From Scytonema hofmannii PCC 7110 (lineage in GTDB: Bacteria > Cyanobacteriota > Cyanobacteriia > Cyanobacteriales > Nostocaceae): DNA of 64,000 nt. Location of the stretch: positions 10,684,341 through 10,748,340 of the forward strand of contig NZ_KQ976354.1 of NCBI RefSeq assembly GCF_000346485.2. The letters run 5' to 3'. The notes under the pieces are model-generated. The model saw only the letters and a program-made list of their open reading frames with translations. It was not told the DNA's origin and did no database searches. Made by a program: the position numbers and the translations under genes. Below, piece after piece: positions 45,412-54,074 of the stretch (within the stretch, counting starts at the first letter, position 1; the number at the start of each line of letters is the position of its first letter).

Positions 45412-48210
45412 TTACAACTTCACAGAAAACTTCCCATTGCCATTCTGAATCACCACAGAATCCCCAACAGTATACCTACGAGTATCCATCACCTCCACAG
45501 CCCTAGGGTCACCAATCGCACTTTCCTTCTTCTCAGAAGTCTTAAACACTGCAACCGAATCCTGCAATTGCCGAGCCACATCCACAGTTTGCTCCAACGA
45601 ACTAGAAACCAAGCGAGAGAATTCACTCGTATGGAAAGAATCATTAGCAATCTGCTTCATCAACGATGCCACAAGTTGTGAAGTTTGCGCTTGCGACACC
45701 GTTGCATCAGAAATTAACTGCACCAACTCATCAATCTGGCGAGACACATCTAAAATTTCCCCAAGCTGCATCTTAGCATCTCTCACCAAATCCGTACCTT
45801 CCACCACCTGTATCATTCCCTCTTCCACAGCTTTCACCACTTCCGTGGTTTCTAACTGGATATTATCCACAATTTGCTCAATTTCTTGAGTTGCTTGTGC
45901 CGACTGGGCTGCTAATAGACTCACTTCTTCTGCCACCACACCAAAAGCCCGACCTTCCTCACCTGCCTTTGCTGCTTCAATACTGGTATTTATTGCAATA
46001 ATATTAGTCTGCACAGCAATTTGCTTAATCAAAGCCACCACTTTGTAAATCTCTTGGGAAGTTTCACCCAAACGATTCACCTTCCTAGCCGCTTCTGCCA
46101 TGGTTAAACGCAGATTCATAATGCTATTAACCGTCAGATCCATGGAAGTCTTCCCAAATTCAGCAGTTGTGGATGCGGTGCGAGCCATGATAGCGGCTTG
46201 GTGGGCGCTATCTGCTACAGCTTGAATTGAAAGCACCATTGCATCGAGGGACTGTAAAGTGTTGGTAATTTCCTCCGCTTGTTTGAGGGCATCATCAGCC
46301 AACAAACGCATTGCCTCTGAGTTTTCCCCAACGTAAACATTTACCTGTTCGGCGGTGTGCTTTACCTGAGCCACAATGTGCCGCAAATTTTTAATAATGG
46401 CATTGAAAAAATCAGCCACAACCCCAATTTCACCCATAGAAATTTCCGCACACACAGTCAGGTTACCCTTGGAGACTTCCTGCACATCATTGAGCAATGC
46501 CAGCACTTGCTGTTGCAACGTTTCCTTACTGTGCCGCAACATTTCTTGTGTCTGCATTTTCTCCGTAATATCCGATAGTATGCCGATAAAATTAATGACC
46601 TTTTCCGAAGCATCCCGTACTGGTGAAATCGTCAACTGATTCCAAAAAGGAGTCCCATCTTTACGATAATTCTTAATCGCAACCTGGCAATCACGCTCTT
46701 CCCTAACAGCATCCTGTATCTCTTTAACCGTTGCAGGATCTGTCTCCAGTCCTTGCAAGAAACACCAGTTTTGCCCCAGTGCTTCTTCTTGTGAGTAGCC
46801 AGTTATTGTTTCAAATGCCGCATTGCAAAAGATAATGGGGTTATTTGCCTGACGCGGATCTGTTATTGCAATACCATTGCTAGCTGCAGCAATAGCGCGA
46901 TCACGCAACCGTAAAACTTCCTGTGCTTGCTGCAATTCGTGCAACAGATTTGCCTGTTCTAAAGCAATCCCCACCTGAATTGCCAATTGGCGGAATAACT
47001 CAACCTCCGTCTTTTGCCAAACCCGAAAACTGCAGCACTGATGACAAAACAGCAAGCCATGAAGCTGATTGTTAATCAAAATAGGCGCAGCCATATAAGC
47101 CTTAATCTGAAAGCGTTCTAGAATCTCCAGATGAGTTTGAGCAAAACCAACATCGTAAATGTTGTTAGTTACCCAAACTCGACCACCGTTGTGAGTTTCA
47201 AGATAACGTTCCCAAAAAGAATCATTCACCGTATACCCTACAAGATGATTCCAATTTGACGCTACCGCCTCAGCAATAATCGTCCCACTCCAGTCAGGAT
47301 TAAACTTGTAAATAATAACTCGGTCTGCATCCAAAGCTTGCTGCACTTCATTCACAGCCGTGTTCAGAACATCATCCAACTTTAAAGAACGGCGAATGCG
47401 GAGAGTCATTTCTGTAAATTGCTGCGCCCGCAAAACTTCCGCTTCTTGCTGTCTCAACAGTATAGCTTGCGCTGACATCCGTCGGTCGATAAAAGATGTC
47501 AGCAGCGTAAATCCCAAAATAATCAGGGTAGACACCCCAATACCAGCCGCTAGCAGGGTTAAAGAGGAATTTGCCTGACTTGCCAACACCGAACCCACAA
47601 CCTGAGTTGGCTGGAAAGAAGCAGCTGCCATCCCTGTATAATGCGTACCAGCGATCGCACTCCCCATCACCAGCGCACTTAATATCCGCGATGACCTTTC
47701 CGTGCGGCTCGTTTGCATCCGCTTGTGAAAAGCAATCCACAAAGCGGCGATCGCTGCTGCGATCGCAATCCCCACTGACAGTAAAAACAGCACGGGATTG
47801 TAATGAATATGCGCCTCTATCCGCATTGCCGCCATCCCAATATAGTGCATGGCAGCAATCCCCAGACCCATTAACACACCCCCAAACAACAAGCGCCGCC
47901 AACTCAAAAATTGGCGACTGGCAAGGAATAGCGCTCCTCCTGAAGCTACTATCACAGGCAGTGTTGAGAAAATCACCGTTCCCACATCATAGGCAATCGG
48001 TACTGGCAAATGAAAAGCAAGCATAGCAACAAAGTGCATCGACCAGATACCAAGCCCCATCGTGATGCTACCACCAATCAACCAAGCCAACCTGACCCTT
48101 TTCTCCGTAGCCGTCACTCGCCCTGCTAGGTCTAAAGCCGTGTAAGATGCCAGTACTGCGATCGCTATAGATAGCGCTATTAAGCCCTGGTCGTAGGTGC
48201 TACTCATCAT
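45412..48210 (-). CDS. MHYT-GAF-PAS methyl-accepting chemotaxis-like receptor
   Basis: 932 residues. The N-terminus has about seven membrane helices with three MHYT motifs: MHFVAM (58-63), MHYIGM (121-126) and THYTGM (189-194), proposed to bind copper and sense oxygen, CO or NO. A GAF domain follows at about 275-425 (phytochrome-like ADRVIIYKFNPDWSG), then PAS/PAC at about 440-560, a HAMP-like linker, and an MCP signalling domain at about 640-890 with AGEEGRAFGVVAEEVSLLA. It likely feeds a chemotaxis-type CheA pathway controlling motility or phototaxis. No che genes are in the window, so it is an orphan receptor here. Confidence 0.9.
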   Translation of the reverse strand: MMSSTYDQGLIALSIAIAVLASYTALDLAGRVTATEKRVRLAWLIGGSITMGLGIWSMHFVAMLAFHLPVPIAYDVGTVIFSTLPVIVASGGALFLASRQFLSWRRLLFGGVLMGLGIAAMHYIGMAAMRIEAHIHYNPVLFLLSVGIAIAAAIAALWIAFHKRMQTSRTERSSRILSALVMGSAIAGTHYTGMAAASFQPTQVVGSVLASQANSSLTLLAAGIGVSTLIILGFTLLTSFIDRRMSAQAILLRQQEAEVLRAQQFTEMTLRIRRSLKLDDVLNTAVNEVQQALDADRVIIYKFNPDWSGTIIAEAVASNWNHLVGYTVNDSFWERYLETHNGGRVWVTNNIYDVGFAQTHLEILERFQIKAYMAAPILINNQLHGLLFCHQCCSFRVWQKTEVELFRQLAIQVGIALEQANLLHELQQAQEVLRLRDRAIAAASNGIAITDPRQANNPIIFCNAAFETITGYSQEEALGQNWCFLQGLETDPATVKEIQDAVREERDCQVAIKNYRKDGTPFWNQLTISPVRDASEKVINFIGILSDITEKMQTQEMLRHSKETLQQQVLALLNDVQEVSKGNLTVCAEISMGEIGVVADFFNAIIKNLRHIVAQVKHTAEQVNVYVGENSEAMRLLADDALKQAEEITNTLQSLDAMVLSIQAVADSAHQAAIMARTASTTAEFGKTSMDLTVNSIMNLRLTMAEAARKVNRLGETSQEIYKVVALIKQIAVQTNIIAINTSIEAAKAGEEGRAFGVVAEEVSLLAAQSAQATQEIEQIVDNIQLETTEVVKAVEEGMIQVVEGTDLVRDAKMQLGEILDVSRQIDELVQLISDATVSQAQTSQLVASLMKQIANDSFHTSEFSRLVSSSLEQTVDVARQLQDSVAVFKTSEKKESAIGDPRAVEVMDTRRYTVGDSVVIQNGNGKFSVKL

Positions 48211-49129
48211 TGCCGCATTCCCCTGGTGTTCTAAAACAATCTTTTTGAAATAGTTTATTGAACTCTTTTTTTGTATCTTGTATTACCAGTAACCTAGAAA
48301 TACAAACAGACATACGAATAAATTCGGTAGTGCTTTTAGTGAGCGATCGTCATTTTTCATAAGAGACATTCTTGCACAAAAAAAAAAATTGCAAAAGCTC
48401 TCCTACATAAATTTTATTTAATAAATAAAAATTCCAAAAATAAAAGCCGTAAGCAAGATATACTCGCGCTCACGGCTGAACCGCTATTATCCCCATTTGA
48501 ACTCTCTATATCTTTATTTAAACCATAGAAACTGCATTTTTGTCCAGTAGGAAAAGTAGGTTACTTACTGTATTTTCAAAATAAATTTCATATAAAAAGT
48601 AGGAAAAGGCTTCAAGAGAAACATATTTGAATGTATTCAAAATATATAGCAATCCCAAATCATTTGTAAAAGGCGAGAAATCCGGTATCTCAAAGATACA
48701 TAGGTTTCTGGGGTTTCGCAATTATGACAAATCAAATAAGATTGCTATCTATAATATCCAGCTATTTTTTTATGAAAAAATATTATTTTCTCAGTTACTA
48801 TCATCTCAAAGAAGTGTTTTTCAATTCATAAATTGAAAATTGAAAATAGGAAGTAGGGTAAGCTTCCAGCCTGCGGAGTTTCAAGGACAGGCAGGATGCC
48901 CGTTCCACAAGAACAAGGATATGATACCCATCTCTCGTTCCCAAGCTTCGCTTGGGAATGACTGCACGGAAAGCAACGCCAGACGAAATGAAGTCGAGGT
49001 AGTCGCGATGAAAAAATTTCATCACCAATCATGAAAATCCCTCTTCCGCATTCCCTACTCCCCACTCCCTTTTTCAAGACAGTCATTTTGCCGCATATAA
49101 TTAGAGATATGGATTTATGAGGATGTTTT
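48211..49129. other. 919-base region without a supported gene
   Basis: The left part is the upstream region of the receptor gene (A/T-rich near 48360-48440). The middle holds small frames on both strands without features. The right part has dispersed repeats: a ttcccaagc/gcttgggaa hairpin (48938-48958) and the 39-bp repeat at 48890-48928. The last 60 bases before 49130 contain the likely promoter of the TacAT-type pair. Confidence 0.5.
48890..48928 (+). repeat. 39-bp direct repeat, left copy
   Basis: It reads ggcaggatgcccgttccaca... to ...atgatacc. The right copy at 49967-50005 matches at 38 of 39 positions. The two flank the DUF1778/GNAT toxin pair. Confidence 0.8.
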
Positions 49130-49432
49130 ATGATTTCCGCTAATACGCCGCAACCAATGGTTCAATTGGAAGCTAGCGTTGCTCCAGAGATAAAAGCCCT
49201 GTGGCAAAAAGCGGCTGATTTGGAGGGGGTCACCTTAACAGATTTTGTCATCGCTAGCGCTCAAGCAGCAGCTTGTAAGATTATTGAGCAGTATCAAACG
49301 CTGAAACTGAGTTTAGAAAACAGCGAGGCTCTTGTGGAAGCGCTTTTAAATCCGCCTCAACCCTCAGATGCTCTCATCGCTGCAGCTTCACGTTACAAGC
49401 AAGTGATGCAAAATCATGACACTAACGATTGA
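49130..49432 (+). CDS. DUF1778 antitoxin (TacA/AtaR-like)
   Basis: 100 residues. QLEASVAPEIKALWQKAADL and LEGVTLTDFVIASAQAAA are the ribbon-helix-helix pattern of DUF1778 antitoxins. The C-terminal part (after about 60) would wrap the toxin. Its end overlaps the acetyltransferase gene by 17 bases. By family it neutralises the toxin and represses the operon. Confidence 0.88.
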   Translation: MISANTPQPMVQLEASVAPEIKALWQKAADLEGVTLTDFVIASAQAAACKIIEQYQTLKLSLENSEALVEALLNPPQPSDALIAAASRYKQVMQNHDTND

Positions 49433-49928
49433 GTTGCTTGATACCAAAAAGCATAATCGCGCTTTGTTTTCTTGTGGAAATGACAGTTTAGATGATTACA
49501 TACGCAAGCGAGCATCCCAAGACCTGAAGAAAAAGGTTGCCGCAGTGTTTGTTTTAATTAATGCACCCAGTAATGATATTGTTGCTTACTACACTCTTTC
49601 TGTGTATACCCTAGAAATAAAAGAAGTAGATGAGACTTTAGCTAAAGGTTTACCACGCTATCCATTACTACCTTCGACCTTACTAGGTCGCCTTGCTGTT
49701 GACCGCACCTGTCAAGGTCAAGGTATAGGTGAATTGGTTCTTTTTGATGCTCTTAAGCGCTCGCTAGAAGCTACAGAGCAGGTTGCATCAGTAGCTGTAG
49801 TCGTGGAGGCTATAGATGAAAATGCAGTTCGCTTCTATCAAAAATATGGTTTTCGGCAATTTAAGGAACATCTTTTCAAGCTTTATCTGCCCATGAAATC
49901 AATTGCTGAATCCTTACCAAAATCTTGA
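49416..49928 (+). CDS. GNAT acetyltransferase toxin (TacT/AtaT-like)
   Basis: 170 residues. LGRLAVDRTCQGQGIGELVL holds the acetyl-CoA binding Q/RxxGxG/A loop, and ENAVRFYQKYGFRQF is the C-terminal GNAT strand. The N-terminal FSCGNDSLDDYIRKRA is typical of toxins that acetylate the amino group of charged tRNA and so block translation. Paired with the DUF1778 antitoxin and flanked by direct repeats. Confidence 0.9.
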   Translation: MTLTIELLDTKKHNRALFSCGNDSLDDYIRKRASQDLKKKVAAVFVLINAPSNDIVAYYTLSVYTLEIKEVDETLAKGLPRYPLLPSTLLGRLAVDRTCQGQGIGELVLFDALKRSLEATEQVASVAVVVEAIDENAVRFYQKYGFRQFKEHLFKLYLPMKSIAESLPKS

Positions 49929-49966
49929 TATCTTACTCCCTCCCCTCTGAAAAATAACACAGGACG

Positions 49967-50005
49967 GGCAGGATGCCCGTTCCACAAGAACAAAGATATG
50001 ATACC
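49967..50005 (+). repeat. 39-bp direct repeat, right copy
   Basis: One base differs from 48890-48928. The repeat ends within 15 bases of a heptamer tandem array. Confidence 0.8.
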
Positions 50006-50018
50006 GACAAACGAGAAC

Positions 50019-50077
50019 CTGGTCACTGGTCACTGGTCACTGGTCACTGGTCACTGGTCACTGGTCACTGGTCACTG
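50019..50077 (+). repeat. Heptanucleotide tandem repeat (CTGGTCA), about eight copies
   Basis: 59 bases of period 7 without mismatch. Such short tandemly repeated repetitive (STRR) arrays are known from heterocystous cyanobacteria. It produces a spurious N-terminal extension of the hen1 frame. Confidence 0.9.
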
Positions 50078-50147
50078 TTATTTGACTCGTAGATATCCAA
50101 AGGAAATATTTTGTAGTATAATTGTAATATCAGTTTTCCGAAAAAGA

Positions 50148-51542
50148 ATGCTCCTCACCATCACTACCACACACAACCCGACAACTGATTTGGGTTATCT
50201 TCTGCACAAACACCCAGATCGCTGCCAATCCTTTTCCCTTTCCTTTGGACAAGCACACGTCTTTTACCCAGAGGTTAGCGAAGACAGATGCACGGCGGCG
50301 CTGTTATTAGATATTGACCAGATAAAGTTGGTGCGGAGACGTGGTGTAACTTTGGCAGAGTATGTGAGCGATCGCCCTTATGTGGCTTCTTCATTTTTTA
50401 GTGTTGCGATCGCTCAAGTTTTTAGTACAGCCCTTGCGGGTCGGTGTAAAGACCGACCGGAAATGGTACAAACGCCCATACCCGTAGTCGCCAAATTGAG
50501 TGTTTTACCATGTCGGGGTGGTGAAGTATTCTTGCGGCAGTTATTTGAACCATTGGGTTATACTGTCAGCGCTGAAAGTCACCTATTAGACGAGGAATTT
50601 CCCGATTGGGGACAAAGCCAGTATTACACCGTAGAATTGCAGCATACTTTACCTCTGACCGATCTACTCAGTCATCTCTACGTACTCATTCCTGTTTTAG
50701 ATGATGAGAAGCACTACTGGGTTAGTGATGAAGAAGTGGAAAAGCTGTTGCGTCATGGAGAGGGATGGTTAACAACACATCCTGTAAGACAAGAAATTAC
50801 CCGTCGCTACTTAAAACGGCAGCACCGTCTCACGCGTACTGCTTTAGCAAAATTAGCAGAAGAAGATCAACCCGATCCAGATTCCATCCAAGAAAGCCAT
50901 GCTGAGGAAGAAGCAGAGGTAGAAAAACCCATTAGCTTAAATCAGCAGAGGTTAAATGCGGTTGTCACTACCTTAAAAGAAAACAGTGCAAAGCGAGTCA
51001 TCGATTTAGGCTGCGGTCAGGGCAGTTTAATGCGGACGCTACTCCAAGACAGCTTTTTTGAACAAATTACAGGTGTAGATGTGTCCTATCGCTCCCTAGA
51101 GGTTGCCCAAGAAAGATTAGACCGCCTGCGGTTACCCAAAAACCAATGGAACCGGATGCAACTCTTTCAAAGTGCGCTCACCTACCAAGATAAGCGTTTT
51201 ACCGGACACGATGCAGCCACTGTCATTGAAGTCATAGAGCATCTTGATTTACCCCGACTTGCAGCCTTCGAGCGAGTGTTATTCGAGTTTGCCCAGCCAA
51301 AAATAATTATAGTGACCACTCCCAATATTGAATACAACATCAAATTTGAGAACTTACCAGCAGGGAAATTGCGCCATAAAGACCATCGTTTTGAGTGGAC
51401 GCGTCAAGAATTTCAAACTTGGGCAAATTCCGTAGCAGAACGTTTTGGTTACAAACTCAAATTTCAATCAATTGGACTAGACGATCCAGAAGTAGGTTCA
51501 CCCACACAAATGGCAGTGTTTACAGTGACCAGTGACCAGTGA
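50148..51542 (+). CDS. hen1: 3'-terminal RNA ribose 2'-O-methyltransferase Hen1
   Basis: 464 residues from ATG 50148, where relatives begin (MLLTITTTHNPTTDLGYLLH). The open frame reaches 49998, but only by translating tandem repeats. The N-terminal half (about 1-240) is the bacterial Hen1 domain that activates Pnkp ligation. The methyltransferase half has the SAM loop VIDLGCGQGSLMRTLL (284-299) and the metal-binding residues E361, E364 and H365 in EVIEH plus H413 in KDHRFEW. It adds a 2'-O-methyl to the 3' end of cleaved RNA before ligation, so the repaired site cannot be cut again. It works in a complex with Pnkp, encoded 2.5 kb downstream. The last codons (TSDQ) and stop lie in repeats. Confidence 0.93.
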   Translation: MLLTITTTHNPTTDLGYLLHKHPDRCQSFSLSFGQAHVFYPEVSEDRCTAALLLDIDQIKLVRRRGVTLAEYVSDRPYVASSFFSVAIAQVFSTALAGRCKDRPEMVQTPIPVVAKLSVLPCRGGEVFLRQLFEPLGYTVSAESHLLDEEFPDWGQSQYYTVELQHTLPLTDLLSHLYVLIPVLDDEKHYWVSDEEVEKLLRHGEGWLTTHPVRQEITRRYLKRQHRLTRTALAKLAEEDQPDPDSIQESHAEEEAEVEKPISLNQQRLNAVVTTLKENSAKRVIDLGCGQGSLMRTLLQDSFFEQITGVDVSYRSLEVAQERLDRLRLPKNQWNRMQLFQSALTYQDKRFTGHDAATVIEVIEHLDLPRLAAFERVLFEFAQPKIIIVTTPNIEYNIKFENLPAGKLRHKDHRFEWTRQEFQTWANSVAERFGYKLKFQSIGLDDPEVGSPTQMAVFTVTSDQ

Positions 51543-51591
51543 CCAGTAACCATCCAACTAACGACTAACGACTAACGACTAACCACTAACA
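51524..51591 (+). repeat. Heptamer repeats over the hen1 stop and before the Thg1-like gene
   Basis: About three copies of agTGACC run through the TGA stop codon, then five copies of ACTAACG/C/A at 51557-51591, ending 8 bases before the next start codon. They occupy the space where the ribosome site of the next gene should be. Confidence 0.75.
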
Positions 51592-51599
51592 ATTAACAA

Positions 51600-52364
51600 A
51601 TGAAATTTGATGAACTCGATCGCAAAATGCGGGTGTTTGAGACAGCACATGACCATTGCGTGCTGCCTGGACTTTATATAGTGGCAAGATTAGATGGACG
51701 TGGATTTACTCGACTGACTAAGGAAGTTCATCAATTTGAAGCTCCTTACGACGAAAAATTTCGCGACATGATGCTAACAACAACTGAATATTTAATGAAT
51801 TGTGGAATAGATATTGTATATGGTTATAATCAAAGTGATGAAATTTCTTTACTATTTGCGCTGAATGAATGTACTTTTGGTCGGAAATTAAGAAAACTCA
51901 ATTCGGTTTTAGCTGGAGAAGCCAGTGCCAAATTTTCTCTACTCCTTGGCGATATTGGTGCTTTTGATTGTCGGATATCTCAACTTCCGAATGTAGAGGA
52001 AGTTGTTAATTATTTTCGTTGGCGACATGAAGACGCTCATAGAAATTCCCTAAACTCTCATTGTTACTGGAGTTTGCGACGAAATGGTCATAATGCTACT
52101 CAAGCTACTAAAAGACTTGAGAAAATGTCTGTTGCTGATAAAAACGAACTTCTATTCCAGTACGGTATTAATTTCAATCAATTACCCAACTGGCAAAAAC
52201 GGGGTGTAGGAATGTATTGGGAAGAATATGAAAAGTTGGGTTACAATCCCATGAATGGTGAAGTTGTTCCCACCATACGACGGCGCATTCATTATGATTT
52301 TAATTTGCCGATGAAGGATGAATATAGTGAGTTTTTACAAAAGTTGATAGTAGCTAATAGCTAA
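51600..52364 (+). CDS. Thg1-like 3'-5' RNA polymerase (tRNAHis guanylyltransferase family)
   Basis: 254 residues, the length of Thg1 and Thg1-like proteins (TLPs). YIVARLDGRGFTRLTK holds the first metal-binding Asp (D32) and GYNQSDEISLLF the second (D80, E81). KFDELDRKMRVFET is the usual start. The enzymes add nucleotides to the 5' end of RNA in the 3'-5' direction. Bacterial TLPs repair 5'-truncated tRNAs. Bacteria encode the tRNAHis G-1 base in the gene, so a repair role is more likely here. Placed between hen1 and pnkp, 57 bases after hen1. Confidence 0.92.
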   Translation: MKFDELDRKMRVFETAHDHCVLPGLYIVARLDGRGFTRLTKEVHQFEAPYDEKFRDMMLTTTEYLMNCGIDIVYGYNQSDEISLLFALNECTFGRKLRKLNSVLAGEASAKFSLLLGDIGAFDCRISQLPNVEEVVNYFRWRHEDAHRNSLNSHCYWSLRRNGHNATQATKRLEKMSVADKNELLFQYGINFNQLPNWQKRGVGMYWEEYEKLGYNPMNGEVVPTIRRRIHYDFNLPMKDEYSEFLQKLIVANS

Positions 52365-52676
52365 TCTTTGTTTCTACACCCGTCTCCTGTCGCATCTTGA
52401 GGAACAACAGATAGTATCTTCTCGCGCTTATAACAATTTATGAAACGCACGATCGATGTACATTGGTTGTAGGGGCGCAAGGCGTTGCGCCCTTACCAAA
52501 GCATTTGTATCTTCAAAAAAGTGAAATGTTATTAATATTGCGTTCGACATAAACAATGATGAGTGGGTTACAGAAAAACTGTGTGTCAATATTTATTTTT
52601 TTTATGAACAAATATTTTTTTACTATCATTTTAATATATTTAAATTGAAGACAAAATAAGAGTTTTTTTTACTTCC
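52365..52676. other. 312-base gap with dispersed hairpin
   Basis: No gene. A hairpin with arms gtaggggcgcaa (52469-52480) and ttgcgcccttac (52485-52496), known as a recurring element in cyanobacteria, lies in the middle. A very A/T-rich stretch (52580-52665) directly precedes the Rpn gene and probably contains its promoter. Confidence 0.5.
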
Positions 52677-53717
52677 GTGACTGATACCAGTAATAATGAA
52701 AACGTCAAAAATAGCGAGAACAAAACTAAAAAAGCATCAACTAAATATGATTCTCCGTGGAAAGATATTTTACAAACATATTTTAAAGAATTTATGCAGT
52801 TCTTTTTTCCTGCTGGACACGACCTAATTGATTGGACAAAAAAAATTGAATTTCTCGACAAAGAACTTGAAGAAGTCACTAAAGACGCGGAAATCGGACG
52901 TCGTTTTGCAGATAAGTTGGTAAAACTATATTTAAAGAATGGTGAAGAAGAGTGGCTGTTAGTACATGTCGAAGTTCAATCTCAAGAAGAGTCAGACTTC
53001 GCCGCACGGATATACACTTATAACTATCGGATCTACGATAGATATAAAAAGACCGTAGTTTCCCTAGCAGTCCTTGGTGACAGCAACCCAAATTGGAAAC
53101 CCTCACAGTTTGGTTACAGTTTATTTGGCTGTACATTGAATTTTCAATTTCCAGTTGTTAAATTAGTAGATTATCAGCAAAGATTATCCGAGCTTGAAAA
53201 AGACAATAATCCCTTTGCTACCGTAGTTATGGCACACCTGGCAGCACTAAATACTATCAGTGACCGTAACGAGCGTAAAGTACAAAAACTAGCTTTGGTA
53301 CGGAGATTATACGAACAAGGGTTACAAGAACAAGATGTTATTAATTTATTTGCTTTTATTGATTGGATGATGACGTTACCACCAAATCTGGAAGTAGAGT
53401 TTAATAAAGAAGTACAACAACTAGAGGCAAGGCAAAGTATGAAATACATCACTTCTATTGAACGCAATGCAAGAGAAGAAGGTAAAAAGGAAGGCAAAGA
53501 AGAAGGCAAAGAAGAAGGTAAAAAGGAAACCCTAATAAAGGGTATATCTTTAGGATTAAGGCTGAAGTTTGGCAACAGTGGTCGAGATTTATTACCGGAA
53601 ATTGAAGCGATCGAGGACGTTAATATTTTAGATGCCATCTTAGAAGCGATAGAAACTGTAGCAACATTAGATGAATTGCGACAAATCTATCAGCTAACGA
53701 ATGAAGATAAAGCTTAG
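52677..53717 (+). CDS. Rpn family recombination-promoting nuclease / PD-(D/E)XK transposase-like
   Basis: 346 residues from GTG. DSPWKDILQTYFKEFMQFFF and LLVHVEVQSQEESDFAARIY are typical of the Rpn/YhgA-like group, the second holding the E-x-Q of the nuclease core. A lysine/glutamate/glycine repeat (KEGKEEGKEEGKKE, about 270-285) links to a short C-terminal helical part of DUF4351-like look. Rpn proteins are DNA nucleases linked to recombination and, in recent work, phage defence. It lies inside the RNA-repair island, but the 312- and 357-base gaps around it suggest its own transcription unit. Confidence 0.82.
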   Translation: MTDTSNNENVKNSENKTKKASTKYDSPWKDILQTYFKEFMQFFFPAGHDLIDWTKKIEFLDKELEEVTKDAEIGRRFADKLVKLYLKNGEEEWLLVHVEVQSQEESDFAARIYTYNYRIYDRYKKTVVSLAVLGDSNPNWKPSQFGYSLFGCTLNFQFPVVKLVDYQQRLSELEKDNNPFATVVMAHLAALNTISDRNERKVQKLALVRRLYEQGLQEQDVINLFAFIDWMMTLPPNLEVEFNKEVQQLEARQSMKYITSIERNAREEGKKEGKEEGKEEGKKETLIKGISLGLRLKFGNSGRDLLPEIEAIEDVNILDAILEAIETVATLDELRQIYQLTNEDKA

Positions 53718-54074
53718 CATGAAATACGTAACTTCTTGGAAGCAAAATGTAAGTAATTAGCGATCGCTATTTGTAACAAATGGGTGCAAAATGGGGGCTA
53801 ATGGCTAATTCTTGATTTGGTGGGCAATACCCATGCTATTAACTAATCCCCAATCCAATACTACTTGAATAAGAATTTTTGTGGGTTGGGAGCACTATGG
53901 AGAAACTCAACAAATGCCTGTAAATGTTGGGTTTCGTTCCTCAACCCAACCTACGTATTTTCGTATTTTTACGCTTAACTGATGAGTTGGGTTTCGTTCC
54001 TCAACCCAACCTACGTATTTTCGTATTTTTACGCTTAACTGAGGAGTATCGATCCCCAATCCCTAATCCCTAAC
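53718..54074. other. 357-base gap with a 60-bp tandem duplication
   Basis: No gene. Two near-identical 60-bp units lie at about 53926-54044. Each contains the stem gttgggtt/aacccaac. The pnkp start follows about 30 bases later, so the repeats lie in its leader. Confidence 0.6.
53926..54044 (+). repeat. 60-bp direct tandem repeat with internal hairpin
   Basis: Units 53926-53985 and 53986-54044 are identical except for a few bases at their ends. The internal hairpin gttgggtt-tcgttcctc-aacccaac is a known dispersed element type in cyanobacteria. Confidence 0.85.

Noticed and set aside
50019-50077. Possible CRISPR array
   Set aside because: A pure 7-base tandem repeat without spacers, and no cas genes in the window.
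49998-50147. N-terminal extension of hen1 (LVTGHWS repeats)
   Set aside because: It is a translation of CTGGTCA tandem repeats. Relatives start at the ATG at 50148.
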